Origin: Niallia endozanthoxylica
GTDB lineage: Bacteria; Bacillota; Bacilli; Bacillales; Cytobacillaceae
Direction: 5' to 3'
Assembly: GCF_008710145.1 (NCBI RefSeq)
Contig: NZ_VYKL01000004.1
Span: 1-64,000 of the forward strand
DNA: 64,000 bases
Shown: one piece after another, positions 44,261-53,637 of the stretch
Layout: each line of letters opens with the position of its first letter
Numbering within the stretch: the first letter of the stretch is position 1
Notes under the pieces: generated by a model
What the model was told of the DNA's origin: nothing
The model's input: only the letters and a program-made list of their open reading frames with translations
Database searches by the model: none
Position numbers and translations under genes: made by a program

Positions 44261-45286
44261 ATGAGAAAACGGAAATTTATATTGGTATTTATTATGGTTT
44301 TTGCAGCAGTTTTGACGGCATGCGGTCAATCTTCTTCAAATAAAAATCAAGATGAAAGTAAGAAGGATACCTATGTGATTGTTGCAGGACATGCGGCAGC
44401 AAAGGATCATTTTGCACAAAAATCATTTGAGAAGTTTAAAGAGCTGGTTGAAAAGAATAGTAATGGAAGAATAAAAGTGGAAATCCATCCAGGCGGCGAG
44501 CTTGGCGGAGAAAGAGAAATGGTTGAGCAAATTCTGCTTGGTGATTTAACAATGATGGCTCCAGCCTCTGCGCCTTTAGATGCAGTAACCAAGAGTATGG
44601 CAGTTTGGGATCTTCCCTATTTATTTACCGATCGTCAAATGGCTCATAGAGTGTTAGATGGGGAAGTAGGGCAGGAGGTACTTGATTCAATGTCTGATAA
44701 AGGTTTAGTTGGATTAGCTTATTGGGAAAATGGATTCCGGCATCTGACAAACAGTATCCTTCCCATTGCAAGTGTTTCAGATTTTGCAGGAATTAATATG
44801 CGGACACTAGAAAATCCAATGCAAATTAAAGCATGGTCTTTAGCCGGAGCAAATGCGACACCAATTGCTTTTACAGAATTATATGCAGCACTGGAGAATC
44901 ATACAGTTGATGCCCAGGAAACGCCTCTTTCACTCATGTATTCTATGAAATTCTATGAAGTTCAGAAATATTTATCTCTCACAGGTCATACGTATTCACC
45001 TTGGCCGGTGGTCATGAATAAACAGTTTTTTGATAGTCTTCCTGATGATTTGCAGCAGGTTGTTCGTGATGCGGCCTATGAAACTCGTGAGTATAACAGA
45101 CAGTTATCAAAAGAAGATGAAGAACAGGCATTGCAGTTGTTAAAGGATCAGGGGATGGAGGTTTTGGAGTTAACAGAAGCACAAAAACAGGAATTTAAAC
45201 ATGCGATGAGTGAGATTTATTCAGATGTCAAAAATGATGTTGGAGAAGAATTATTTGATAAATTAATGAAAGAAGTCTCGATGTAA
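44261..45286 (+). CDS. TRAP-type substrate-binding lipoprotein (DctP family), solitary
   Basis: 341 residues. The signal peptide ends in lipobox LTAC with Cys21, then QSSSNKNQ spacer, so it is anchored outside the membrane. The DctP fold shows HPGGELGGEREMVEQI, the WDLPYLF strand, the conserved Arg in NMRTLENPM (carboxylate-binding) and VDAQETPLSLM. It binds a C4-dicarboxylate or other organic acid. The membrane subunits DctQ and DctM are not nearby, so it serves a distant transporter or acts as a sensory binding protein for the adjacent receptor. Confidence 0.9.
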   Translation: MRKRKFILVFIMVFAAVLTACGQSSSNKNQDESKKDTYVIVAGHAAAKDHFAQKSFEKFKELVEKNSNGRIKVEIHPGGELGGEREMVEQILLGDLTMMAPASAPLDAVTKSMAVWDLPYLFTDRQMAHRVLDGEVGQEVLDSMSDKGLVGLAYWENGFRHLTNSILPIASVSDFAGINMRTLENPMQIKAWSLAGANATPIAFTELYAALENHTVDAQETPLSLMYSMKFYEVQKYLSLTGHTYSPWPVVMNKQFFDSLPDDLQQVVRDAAYETREYNRQLSKEDEEQALQLLKDQGMEVLELTEAQKQEFKHAMSEIYSDVKNDVGEELFDKLMKEVSM

Positions 45287-45307
45287 GTATTATAAACTAT
45301 GTTTAAG

Positions 45308-45339
45308 ACCCGGTGTACGATGCTGTACACCGGGTTTTT
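45308..45339 (+). terminator. Terminator after the TRAP gene
   Basis: ACCCGGTGTAC - GATGCT - GTACACCGGGT followed by TTTT. Confidence 0.9.
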
Positions 45340-45527
45340 GATATTAGTGAATACTTGTCCTTTTTTTAGGCAAATGATTCATTATTGAAATTACTTGTAA
45401 ATTATTTTGTCTTTCCGCATATGATAGAGTAATCCACCATTTTATCTCCATTTTTCACTCGGGATAGTGTATGCATGTGAGGAAAAAATGTGCAAAGATA
45501 AGCAAAAACTTTTAAGGAGGGGTTGAA

Positions 45528-46700
45528 ATGAGCGATAAAAATAACCATCAATTTGTGATTTCCAAAGAAGATTGGTCCCTCCATCGCAAAGGCCAAGATG
45601 ACCAGCAGCGGCATCAGGAAAAAGTTCAAGAAGCGATTCGTAATAATCTCCCCGATTTAATTACTGAAGAGAGTATTATTATGTCAAACGGTCGAGAAGT
45701 GGTAAAAATACCGATTCGTTCTCTTGACGAATATAAGATTCGCTATAACTATGATAAGAACAAACATGTGGGTCAAGGCGACGGGGACAGCAAAGTTGGT
45801 GATGTAGTAGCTCGTGATGGTTCGGATGGAAAGAAAGGACCTGGTAAGGGTCAGGGCGCAGGCGACCAGCCTGGAGAGGATTATTTTGAGGCAGAAGTTT
45901 CTTTAATGGAATTAGAAGAGGCCTTGTTTAAACAATTAGAACTGCCAAATTTAAAAAAGAAAGAGTTACAGGAGAATATTGTTGAGGATATTGAATTTAA
46001 TGATATTCGGAAAACCGGTTTAATGGGAAATATTGATAAGAAAAGAACGATGATGTCTGCCTTTAAACGAAATGCGATGAAAGGGACGCCTAAATTTCAT
46101 CCTATCTATCAGGAGGATTTGAAATTTAAGACCTGGAATGAGATTGTAAAACCAGATTCAAAAGCAGTGGTTCTTGCTATGATGGATACAAGCGGAAGTA
46201 TGGGGATATGGGAAAAGTATATGGCCAGAAGCTTTTTCTTTTGGATGACTAGGTTTTTAAGATCCAAATATGAAACGGTAGAAATTGAGTTTATTGCCCA
46301 TCATACGGAGGCAAAGGTTGTGTCGGAAGAGGATTTCTTTTCAAGAGGAGAAAGCGGTGGAACGATTTGTTCATCCGCCTATCGCAAAGCACTTGAGTTA
46401 ATTGAGGAAAAATATCATCCAAACCGCTATAATATTTATCCATTTCATTTTTCTGATGGAGATAATTTGACCTCTGATAATGCTCGCTGTGTAAAGCTTG
46501 TAGAGGAATTAATTAAGCTATCGAGCATGTTCGGCTATGGTGAGGTCAATCAGTATAATCGGCATTCAACACTTATGTCTGCTTATAAAAACATTAAAAA
46601 TGAACATTTCAAATATTATATTCTTAAGCAAAAAGCAGATGTATTTCATGCCATGAAGAGCTTCTTTAAAAATGAGGATGAGAAAAAGCAATATGCATAA
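45528..46700 (+). CDS. yhbH: YhbH, sporulation protein with von Willebrand-type metal site
   Basis: 390 residues (392 in B. subtilis). A charged N-terminal part with a Gly/Asp-rich linker (residues about 80-120) is followed by a vWA-like domain with MIDAS motif DTSGSMG. YhbH (YeaH in E. coli) is the conserved companion of PrkA (YeaG) and SpoVR (YcgB). AAGGAGGGG precedes the ATG. A CATATGAT at 45418-45425 could be a weak sigma-E -10, but its -35 is poor. It shares a terminator with the converging pgl. Confidence 0.92.
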   Translation: MSDKNNHQFVISKEDWSLHRKGQDDQQRHQEKVQEAIRNNLPDLITEESIIMSNGREVVKIPIRSLDEYKIRYNYDKNKHVGQGDGDSKVGDVVARDGSDGKKGPGKGQGAGDQPGEDYFEAEVSLMELEEALFKQLELPNLKKKELQENIVEDIEFNDIRKTGLMGNIDKKRTMMSAFKRNAMKGTPKFHPIYQEDLKFKTWNEIVKPDSKAVVLAMMDTSGSMGIWEKYMARSFFFWMTRFLRSKYETVEIEFIAHHTEAKVVSEEDFFSRGESGGTICSSAYRKALELIEEKYHPNRYNIYPFHFSDGDNLTSDNARCVKLVEELIKLSSMFGYGEVNQYNRHSTLMSAYKNIKNEHFKYYILKQKADVFHAMKSFFKNEDEKKQYA

Positions 46701-46739
46701 AAAAAACCGGCAGTGCTCAGAGCATCTGCCGGTTTTTTT
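46701..46739. terminator. Shared terminator of yhbH and pgl
   Basis: AAAACCGGCAG / CTGCCGGTTTT stem with A and T runs on both sides, filling the gap between the two stop codons. Confidence 0.92.
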
Positions 46740-46740
46740 A

Positions 46741-47778
46741 CTATATAAATTTTACGCATACCGGGTGTGGAACGGTGATATCCGATTGTATTAATGTTAG
46801 TTCTCCTGTTTCAGTGTTTCTCTTGTATACGGTGAGATTACTCGATTCTTGATTTGAAGCAATCATAAATTCCTCTGTCGGATCAAGAGAAAAATCACGC
46901 GGCCAGTCACCTTCTGTTGAAATATGCTCTACAAAGGTCAGTTTGTACGTCTCAGTATCAATGTTGAACACGGCAATACTATTATGACCGCGATTACCTG
47001 CATAAACAAATCGTCCGTCAGAAGAAAGCTTAATGGCGCTGCCTTGATTGTTACTGCTAAAATCAGCAGGGATAGTGGAGATTGTTTGGATTTCTTTGAA
47101 TGCTCCATTATTGGTATCATATTGTAATACAATGACCTCTGAACTGAATTCGGTCATGAGATAGGCAACTTTTTCGTTTGGGTGAAAGGCAAGATGGCGC
47201 GGGCCGCTCCCCGCCGTAAAGGATAAGTGATTCACTTTTACTAATTGATTATTAGTTAACTTGTAAGTCAGAAGCTGATCAATTCCTAAATCAATCACTG
47301 TAATATATTTTTCATCTGGAGTAAAGGCTGCAAAATGTGTATGTGGCTTTTGGTCAGCGTGCTCTCCTTGATGCTGGGCAATAGAAGGATTTGTATGAAT
47401 GGTGCCCTCTTCTGAATTTATCTTATAGGCTGCAGCCGTACCCTTATGATAATTGCTTGATAATAGATGCTGATTATTCCGATTGACACTTACATGACAG
47501 GGGGGTGAACCTTTTACTGTTTGCTGATTTAGAAAATGCAATTCACCTGTTTCCCTATTAAGAGAATAGGCTGCAACACCTCCATTTTCTCCTTCTTTTG
47601 CAACTGAATATAAATATTCTTTGTTTTCACTAATTGTCAAATATGTAGGATTTTCTATTTTTGCAGCAAGCCTAATTGCCTCAATTGCCGCTGTTTCTGT
47701 ATCAAAGATGAAGGAGTAAATACCTTCACTATCGCCTTTTGTATATGTACCGATAAACCCATGAAATTTTGTCATCAA
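46741..47778 (-). CDS. pgl: 6-phosphogluconolactonase (lactonase family, YkgB/Pgl-like)
   Basis: 345 residues forming a seven-bladed beta-propeller: repeated blades such as NPTYLTISENKEYLYSV, GPRHLAFHPNEKVAYLM and DFSLDPTEEFMIASNQ. It probably hydrolyses 6-phosphogluconolactone in the oxidative pentose phosphate pathway, like B. subtilis YkgB. GGAGGATCGATTG precedes the ATG. No other pathway genes are nearby. Confidence 0.85.
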   Translation of the reverse strand: MMTKFHGFIGTYTKGDSEGIYSFIFDTETAAIEAIRLAAKIENPTYLTISENKEYLYSVAKEGENGGVAAYSLNRETGELHFLNQQTVKGSPPCHVSVNRNNQHLLSSNYHKGTAAAYKINSEEGTIHTNPSIAQHQGEHADQKPHTHFAAFTPDEKYITVIDLGIDQLLTYKLTNNQLVKVNHLSFTAGSGPRHLAFHPNEKVAYLMTEFSSEVIVLQYDTNNGAFKEIQTISTIPADFSSNNQGSAIKLSSDGRFVYAGNRGHNSIAVFNIDTETYKLTFVEHISTEGDWPRDFSLDPTEEFMIASNQESSNLTVYKRNTETGELTLIQSDITVPHPVCVKFI

Positions 47779-47984
47779 TCGATCCTCCTATAAATTTCTA
47801 TGCAATCTGTATCTTAACATAATTAAGATTCGATTAGCGAGCAGCTCTCTATAGAAAAGGACTTGAAATTCCCAATCAATCGGAATAAATAGAGGAAAAG
47901 CTGTATATTTTATAACAACGTATCCTGTAACTAGATAATCCTAATTAATGAGGAAAAGAATAAATAGATATTGAGGGAAATCGG

Positions 47985-48587
47985 ATGGGGAAAAAAATTC
48001 TTTTTTATGTGGTTGGAATCAGCATTGCTTGTTTAGGTGTTACTTTTATTTTGAAGTCAAATGCTGGGGCAGGTCCTCAAGACGTCGTGTTAATGGTTTT
48101 ATCGGAAAAGTCGGGTTTGACCTTTGGAACGTGGGTGATTATTTCACAAGGATTGTTTTTATTATTTAATTCGTTACTCTTAAAGAAAAGGCCCGAGTTT
48201 GAATCGGTTATTACAATGATTTTCTGGGGGCTTGTTGTTGATTTTTGGATGGAAATTGTTTTTTATGATTTAGAATTATTTTTAAGCACCGCTTGGTTAA
48301 GGTGGGTTTGCTTTCTATTAGGTGTATTATTAATTGGAATAGGGGTGGGGATTTATTTAACGCCTAATTTGCCAAGAATGCCATATGACGGCATGATGGT
48401 GGCTTTATGTGAAAGATTCCAATTAAGTCTAATGGCATCAAGAACGATTCTTGAAATTACCTTTATTATTATTGGAGTCTTAGTAGGAGGTAACATCGGA
48501 GCAGGTACGATTGTATTAGTTGTATGTATTGGAACCATTATTCAATTTTTCAATCAACTGTCGCGAAAAATATATACAATTAGTTAA
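47985..48587 (+). CDS. YczE/YitT-type membrane protein
   Basis: 200 residues with about five membrane helices. The patterns SNAGAGPQDVVLMVL and GIYLTPNLPRMPYDGMMVAL are typical of the YczE/YyaS/YitT family. Function is unknown; in B. subtilis YczE influences secondary-metabolite synthesis. The ATG follows GAGGGAAATCGG. The stop codon lies within the hairpin repeat that follows. Confidence 0.8.
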   Translation: MGKKILFYVVGISIACLGVTFILKSNAGAGPQDVVLMVLSEKSGLTFGTWVIISQGLFLLFNSLLLKKRPEFESVITMIFWGLVVDFWMEIVFYDLELFLSTAWLRWVCFLLGVLLIGIGVGIYLTPNLPRMPYDGMMVALCERFQLSLMASRTILEITFIIIGVLVGGNIGAGTIVLVVCIGTIIQFFNQLSRKIYTIS

Positions 48588-48708
48588 GGGGGTGTCCCAT
48601 AAGGTGTCTGGCATCCACAAGTTATCTATATCCAATGCGATATTACGCAAAGTGATAAAGGATACTGTATGTGGTGCTTGACACCTTTGCTTTGGGACAT
48701 CCCCTTTT
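48588..48708. repeat. Long inverted repeat (GGTGTC / GACACC type)
   Basis: Outer arms GGGGGTGTCCCA / TGGGACATCCCC and inner arms AAGGTGTCTGGCATCC / GGTGCTTGACACCTT fill the gap between the converging YczE-like and coat genes. It is the same type of element as 51043-51114 and acts at least as a bidirectional terminator. Confidence 0.65.
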
Positions 48709-48710
48709 CG

Positions 48711-49355
48711 TTATTGCAGTGTTTGACCTGTTGTCGTTGTATAGCTGTTAAGTACTAACTGCATATCTTGTGCATTCAGCTGTGCTACTTGGTAGTATTG
48801 ATGCTTGTTCTGGTATTGGAATATTTCATAGGCCATTTCAATATAGTTTGGTACTGAATCAGCGATGACCCTTCTGACAACAGGGTTTGTTACCTCAAGA
48901 GCCGCTTTTGTCAGAAAAGCTGAGTCAGCTTTTATTAATCCTAACATGTAATTGGATATACAGCGGTCTCCAATTTCTGACGCATTCATTTTTGGTTTTC
49001 TTGGCTGACTTGGGGTTAAGCCATAAACCACGTCATTAGATTGCGTCATTTCATATCTAGAAGTATGGTGTGATGGGTTCATACCGGATTTAAAGCATTC
49101 TGTTAGGATATTATAATTATCTAGCATAAATTGATGCTGACGGTTAATGATATCCGTTAATTCAGGATCCTTTACATGCTGCTTATAAAGTAAATATTGA
49201 TCAAGGGTTGATATAGTGCAGCTTAATACTTCATGAACATCCATTAGCTCATGACCGCCATGCTTTGTATCTGTAGGCTGCTGCATATTCTGCATCATGG
49301 CTTGGTTGTTTATAGCGGACTGTTGGTTCATTGGTTGCTGCTGTATGTTCATCAT
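48711..49355 (-). CDS. CotF-like spore coat protein
   Basis: 214 residues. A Gln/Asn/Met-rich N-terminus (MMNIQQQPMNQQSAINNQAM) precedes two ferritin-like CotF helical segments (LMDVHEVLSCTISTLDQYLL and DRCISNYMLGLIKADSAFL). Coat proteins of this kind assemble on the spore surface. The ATG at 49355 follows GGAGGTC by eleven bases. An ATG 26 codons upstream would add a hydrophobic piece without a ribosome site and is rejected. Confidence 0.82.
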   Translation of the reverse strand: MMNIQQQPMNQQSAINNQAMMQNMQQPTDTKHGGHELMDVHEVLSCTISTLDQYLLYKQHVKDPELTDIINRQHQFMLDNYNILTECFKSGMNPSHHTSRYEMTQSNDVVYGLTPSQPRKPKMNASEIGDRCISNYMLGLIKADSAFLTKAALEVTNPVVRRVIADSVPNYIEMAYEIFQYQNKHQYYQVAQLNAQDMQLVLNSYTTTTGQTLQ

Positions 49356-49486
49356 TTTATGAATGACCTCCAAATCATAATTGCAGGCGTATTCGCCGTA
49401 CATGATTATTGTGTTAAAAATGTTTTTAATCATGTAAGGGAGTTTTACCCATGAATGATATTGTCATCTAAAAATGGGGTACATGA

Positions 49487-49518
49487 TTGACTTTATATTA
49501 TCACTAGTGATAATATAA
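49487..49518 (+). promoter_or_regulatory. Promoter with a perfect 26-bp palindromic operator
   Basis: TTGACT (49487-49492) is followed directly by a palindrome centred between 49505 and 49506 (each arm 13 bases, TTATATTATCACT and its mirror, 49493-49518). GATAAT (49509-49514) is 16 bases from the -35. The operator therefore fills the promoter spacer and -10 of the regulator-hydrolase operon, so repression, probably by its own product, is expected. Confidence 0.75.
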
Positions 49519-49548
49519 TCAATATAAATAACAAAAGGGTGATTAATA

Positions 49549-50082
49549 GTGAAAGAACGAAAAATTGATATTTTACTGCATCCTGTCCGCTTAAGAATTA
49601 TCCAAAAGTTTCTTGGTGGTGATGAAAGAACCGCAAAGGAGCTAGCTAAGCTCCTGCCAGAAATCGCTCAGGCAACTCTTTATCGTCAGCTTGATACACT
49701 TGTAAAGGCTAATATATTAATTATTACTGATGAGAAACCAATTCGTGGAACAATTGAAAAGGTTTACTGTTTAAACCCGCTAGAAGCAAGCATAACAGCT
49801 AAAGATGTAAACACTGTTTCTAAAGAAGAGCATATCCAATATTTTATGTTATTTACAACCCATCTATTAGCTCAATTTGAGAGCTATTTAGAGAAGGAAG
49901 AAGTTAATTTGGAACGTGATGGTGTTGCATACAGGCAGACTGCCTTCTATTTTACTGATGATGAATTTCATGATTTCGTTCATGAAATTGTGAAGGTTTT
50001 TCAACATGCATCGACAAATCAGCCAGCTCCCGATAGAAAGAAACGATTTATTTCAACGATTATTATTCCGGAAGCCGATTAG
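49549..50082 (+). CDS. ArsR-like winged-helix transcriptional regulator
   Basis: 177 residues. The N-terminal DNA-binding domain (ILLHPVRLRIIQKFLGGDER, then ATLYRQLDTLVKANILII) follows the ArsR/YdfF-like pattern; the helical second half may bind a ligand or dimerise. The GTG start follows AAAAGGGTGATT. Thirty bases before it is a perfect 26-bp palindrome, probably its own operator. It is 12 bases from the hydrolase gene, whose expression it likely controls. Confidence 0.85.
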   Translation: MKERKIDILLHPVRLRIIQKFLGGDERTAKELAKLLPEIAQATLYRQLDTLVKANILIITDEKPIRGTIEKVYCLNPLEASITAKDVNTVSKEEHIQYFMLFTTHLLAQFESYLEKEEVNLERDGVAYRQTAFYFTDDEFHDFVHEIVKVFQHASTNQPAPDRKKRFISTIIIPEAD

Positions 50083-50094
50083 GAGGTTGAAAAC

Positions 50095-51039
50095 ATGGGG
50101 GAAAATGAATATGTTACGATTGAAAGTCAATTTACGCTTAAGGGCACGTTAACGGTCCCGACTGACTTCAAAGAAAAATATCCGGCTATATTAATTATTC
50201 CAGGAACGGGTATGACGAATAGAGATGGCAACGACAAAGGAATCACGCTCAATCTTTATAAGGATTTAACTGATTTTTTAACCTCTTTGGGTTTTATCAC
50301 GCTTCGATATGATAAGAGAGGAACTCATGAAAGTGCAGGGGATTATTATACAGCCGGTGTTAACGATCTTATTGATGATGCCGCGGCTTGCGTACGGTTT
50401 TTAAAAAGGGATCATCGTGTAGATACCCATTCCATAGTTATTTTGGGGCATAGTGAGGGAGCTTTGCTTGCACCGGCTGTTCATGACCGGGAACCAGTTG
50501 CCGGACTTATTCTGTTGGCAGGGGCAGCGGAGCCTTCAAAGGATTTATTGCCAAAACAGTTTGCCATGGCGATGAAAGAAATTAGGGAAACAAAAGGATT
50601 TAAAGGCTGGCTATTTAAAATCCTGAATGTAGCAAAAAAGGCTCAAAAACAGCAGGATACAGTGATGGCAAAAATACTGAATTCAACGGAAGACACATTG
50701 AAAATCAAAGGGACAAAAGTGAATGCTAAATGGATGCGGGAGCAATTTGACTATAATGTCTGTACGTATTTACAAAAAGCAACCTGTCCAACATTAGCGA
50801 TAAGCGGGGAGAAAGATATTCAATCACCTCCAGAGCATGCAGAAAAAATAGCAGGGATGGTGAAAGGTGAAGCGGAGTGGTATATGATTGATAATATGAA
50901 TCATATCCTTCGTAAATATCCGAAAGAACATAAGATGCTTACTTTGATGAAGGAATATAAAAGTATGTTTGACCAGCCAATGGATGCTGAACTTTTAGAA
51001 AGAGTGGAAAAATGGCTGAAAGAAAAGTTTCCTGTTTAA
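50095..51039 (+). CDS. Alpha/beta hydrolase (dienelactone-hydrolase/YdjP-like peptidase S9 style)
   Basis: 314 residues. Nucleophile elbow GHSEGA, oxyanion region IIPGTGMTNRDG, catalytic Asp near SGEKDIQSPP and His in MNHILR. A cytosolic esterase or lactone hydrolase of unknown substrate. TAGGAGG precedes the ATG. It is co-transcribed with the regulator before it, so its substrate or product may be the inducer. A hairpin repeat ends the operon. Confidence 0.82.
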   Translation: MGENEYVTIESQFTLKGTLTVPTDFKEKYPAILIIPGTGMTNRDGNDKGITLNLYKDLTDFLTSLGFITLRYDKRGTHESAGDYYTAGVNDLIDDAAACVRFLKRDHRVDTHSIVILGHSEGALLAPAVHDREPVAGLILLAGAAEPSKDLLPKQFAMAMKEIRETKGFKGWLFKILNVAKKAQKQQDTVMAKILNSTEDTLKIKGTKVNAKWMREQFDYNVCTYLQKATCPTLAISGEKDIQSPPEHAEKIAGMVKGEAEWYMIDNMNHILRKYPKEHKMLTLMKEYKSMFDQPMDAELLERVEKWLKEKFPV

Positions 51040-51042
51040 CAC

Positions 51043-51114
51043 AAAAAAGGTGTCAGTTACCACAAAAGGACAAAACGAAACGATTTGTCCTTTTTGTGGT
51101 GCCTGACACCTTTT
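51043..51114. repeat. Long inverted repeat (GGTGTC / GACACC type) acting as terminator
   Basis: AAAAGGTGTCAG...ACCACAAAAGGACAAA mirrors TTTGTCCTTTTTGTGGT...CTGACACCTTTT around a nine-base loop, between two converging genes. Same type as 48588-48708. Confidence 0.7.
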
Positions 51115-51118
51115 CATA

Positions 51119-52420
51119 TTAATGCGGCAGAAAAGCCAGTTGATAGAAGAAAAGTACAGCAAAAACATAAACAATTGGATGAACTTCACGCCATTTACCC
51201 TTTACAATTTTTAAGAGAGGATAAGAAATAAATCCAAGTGCGATACCAGTTGCAATACTTGATGTCAATGGCATGCTTAAAATGATTAAAAAGGCTGGAA
51301 AGGCTTCTTCAAATTCATTCCATTTGATATGGACCACATTTCCCATCATTAAACTTCCCACGATGATTAAGGCAGGAGCTGTAATGGCAGATAGTCCTGA
51401 TACTGCACTGACAAGCGGCCCGAAGAAGGCAGCTGCGATAAATAAGACGGATACAGTTAATGTAGTTAATCCTGTTTTCCCTCCGGCAGCAACACCTGTA
51501 GATGATTCGATATAGGCAGAGGTAGGACTAGTTCCGAACATTGCTCCAACTGTTGTTGCTATGGAATCTGAGAGAAGTGCTTCACGAGCACGCGGCATTT
51601 TATTTCCTTTCATTAGTCCAGCCTGCTGTGCAACAGCAAGCATTGTACCTGTAGTATCAAAAATAGTTACTAATAAGAAAGAAAAGACAACTGCATAAAG
51701 GCTGTGTTGAATCACATCACTAAAAGCTGTAATTGGATTAGCAACCATTAGTCCTTCAGGGAGACTAGGAAGTGAAACAAATCCTTCTTGGAATGAAAGT
51801 TGGCCGAAAAAGAATGCAATTAAACCAGTCAAAACCATTCCAATGAATAATGCTCCATTAACGCCTAGTGTCATAAGAATTAATGTAATGGCTAAACCAA
51901 CTAATGCTAATAAGGCGGATGGTGAATGAAGATCACCAAGTGCAACGAGATTCGATGGGTGGCTTGTAATCAAGCCTGTTAATCGTAAACCGATAAAGGC
52001 AATAAATAAACCGATACCAGCACTAATTCCGTGTTTTAGGTTTTCTGGGATGGCTTCAATCAATACTTCTCGGAAGCGAGTTAAAGATAAGATAACGAAA
52101 ATGATACCTGCGACAAATACAGCCGCAAATGCTGTTTGATAGTCAATATTTCCATGTGAACCAACAACTGAATAGGAAAAATAGGCATTCATACCCATAC
52201 CTGGGGCAATAGCGATAGGATAGTTAGCGAATAGTGCCATCCATAGAGTTCCGACAACAGAGGCAATAATAGTTGCCAAGAATACCTGTTCAAAAGGAAC
52301 GCCGGCATCGGAGAAGATAATAGGATTAACGACCACGATATATACCATCGTTAAAAAGGTAGTGACACCGGCCATAATCTCAGTTTTTACGGATGTGTGG
52401 TTTTCTTTGAGTTTAAACAT
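51119..52420 (-). CDS. NCS2-family purine permease (PbuG/PbuO-like)
   Basis: 433 residues, about 13 membrane helices. The start TSVKTEIMAGVTTFLTMVYI and the motif GMGMNAYFSY mark the AzgA-like branch, which imports hypoxanthine, guanine or adenine by proton symport. GGAGG lies five bases before the ATG at 52420; an ATG four codons upstream overlaps the ribosome site. A pair of PurR-box-like sequences lies just upstream. No purine riboswitch was recognised. Confidence 0.87.
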   Translation of the reverse strand: MFKLKENHTSVKTEIMAGVTTFLTMVYIVVVNPIIFSDAGVPFEQVFLATIIASVVGTLWMALFANYPIAIAPGMGMNAYFSYSVVGSHGNIDYQTAFAAVFVAGIIFVILSLTRFREVLIEAIPENLKHGISAGIGLFIAFIGLRLTGLITSHPSNLVALGDLHSPSALLALVGLAITLILMTLGVNGALFIGMVLTGLIAFFFGQLSFQEGFVSLPSLPEGLMVANPITAFSDVIQHSLYAVVFSFLLVTIFDTTGTMLAVAQQAGLMKGNKMPRAREALLSDSIATTVGAMFGTSPTSAYIESSTGVAAGGKTGLTTLTVSVLFIAAAFFGPLVSAVSGLSAITAPALIIVGSLMMGNVVHIKWNEFEEAFPAFLIILSMPLTSSIATGIALGFISYPLLKIVKGKWREVHPIVYVFAVLFFYQLAFLPH

Positions 52421-52438
52421 AATATCCTCCATAAATTA

Positions 52439-52473
52439 CGAACGTTTTACAAACACATTTTATATAATATTCG
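52439..52473 (-). promoter_or_regulatory. Possible PurR boxes of the purine permease
   Basis: CGAACGTT (52439-52446) and AATATTCG (52466-52473) face each other, 19 bases apart. PurR binds two inverted CGAA-type boxes, with a usual spacing of 16-17, so the match is good in sequence but two bases long in spacing. Confidence 0.4.
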
Positions 52474-52562
52474 CTTTTATTATGTAATTCAAGTTTTTTC
52501 TTAGTATAAGTAAAAAACAAATATTGATGCTTTTAAATGAAGAAAAATACATGTAAATGAGC

Positions 52563-52599
52563 AAAGGGTAAGAATCCGTTACTGGACTCCTACCCTTTA
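52563..52599 (-). terminator. Terminator of the Pit operon
   Basis: AAAGGGTA...GAATCC / GGA...TCC...TACCCTTT stem, 25 bases beyond the pit stop on the minus strand. Confidence 0.7.
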
Positions 52600-52624
52600 G
52601 ATTCTTATATGAAATCATGGCAAA

Positions 52625-53623
52625 TTAAAAGAATAGATTTAGTATATAGTAAAAAATACCAGCTACAGTTGCTGAAATCGGTAAAGTGATAACCCAAGTA
52701 ATAAGCATGCGCTGTGCCGTGCCCCATTTAACGCCTTTTAAGCGATGGGATGCGCCAACACCCATAATAGATGAAGAAATAACATGTGTTGTACTTACTG
52801 GTAAATGAATATAAGTGGCACCGAAGATAATCAGTGCACCGGTTAAATCGGCAGCAACCCCATTTACAGGACGAATCTTCATAATATTGCCGCCTACTGT
52901 TTTAATAATTTTCCAACCACCGACGGAAGTACCAAGACCCATGGCAAGAGCACAGGAAAATTGAACCCAGAATGGGACATCGTCTGTAGAAAGCTGTCCG
53001 GCAGCAATTAAGGCCATTGTGATAATTCCCATTGCTTTTTGTGCATCATTTGTTCCGTGAGAGTATGCCTGTAAAGCGGCAGTGAAAATCTGAAATATCC
53101 GAAAGCCTTTATTTGTTTTTGCTAAGTTGTTTTCTTTGAATACTACTTTAAAGATACTATATACAATATAACCTGCGACAAATGCAAGAATTGGTGAAAT
53201 GATAAGTGCTTGAAGAATTTTAAGAAAGCCAGAATAATTTAGTGCGTTAAATCCGGCTGCAGCTATCGCAGCACCGGCAATGGAACCGATAATGGCATGT
53301 GATGAGCTGCTTGGAATTCCATAGTACCATGTAAGCAGATTCCAAAAAATAGCTGCCAGCAGCGCTGCTAAAATAACAACAGAGCCATTTTCTAATGTAA
53401 AGGGATCTACAATATCCTTCGTAATTGCTTTTGCTACACCTGTAAAGGTCATTGCCCCAACAAAGTTCATAATTGCTGCTAATATAATTGCTTGCCTCGG
53501 TCTAAGTGCCTTAGTTGAAACCGATGTTGCAATTGCATTGGCAGTGTCATGAAACCCATTAATGAAATCAAATGCTAAGGCACAAATGACAATTAAAGCG
53601 GTTAATATTAAAAGTCCATCCAT
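52625..53623 (-). CDS. pit: Inorganic phosphate transporter, PiT family
   Basis: 332 residues with two inverted PiT signatures: DFINGFHDTANAIATSVSTK near the N-terminus and AYSHGTNDAQKAMGII about residue 195. About ten membrane helices. A low-affinity metal-phosphate or proton-phosphate symporter. It follows the DUF47 gene by 14 bases and is its usual operon partner. Confidence 0.9.
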   Translation of the reverse strand: MDGLLILTALIVICALAFDFINGFHDTANAIATSVSTKALRPRQAIILAAIMNFVGAMTFTGVAKAITKDIVDPFTLENGSVVILAALLAAIFWNLLTWYYGIPSSSSHAIIGSIAGAAIAAAGFNALNYSGFLKILQALIISPILAFVAGYIVYSIFKVVFKENNLAKTNKGFRIFQIFTAALQAYSHGTNDAQKAMGIITMALIAAGQLSTDDVPFWVQFSCALAMGLGTSVGGWKIIKTVGGNIMKIRPVNGVAADLTGALIIFGATYIHLPVSTTHVISSSIMGVGASHRLKGVKWGTAQRMLITWVITLPISATVAGIFYYILNLFF

Positions 53624-53637
53624 CTAGTCATTACTCC

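Noticed and set aside
52421..52624. Purine riboswitch before the NCS2 permease
   Set aside because: The conserved three-way-junction loops of the guanine/adenine aptamer are not visible; the short leader has only the PurR-like boxes.
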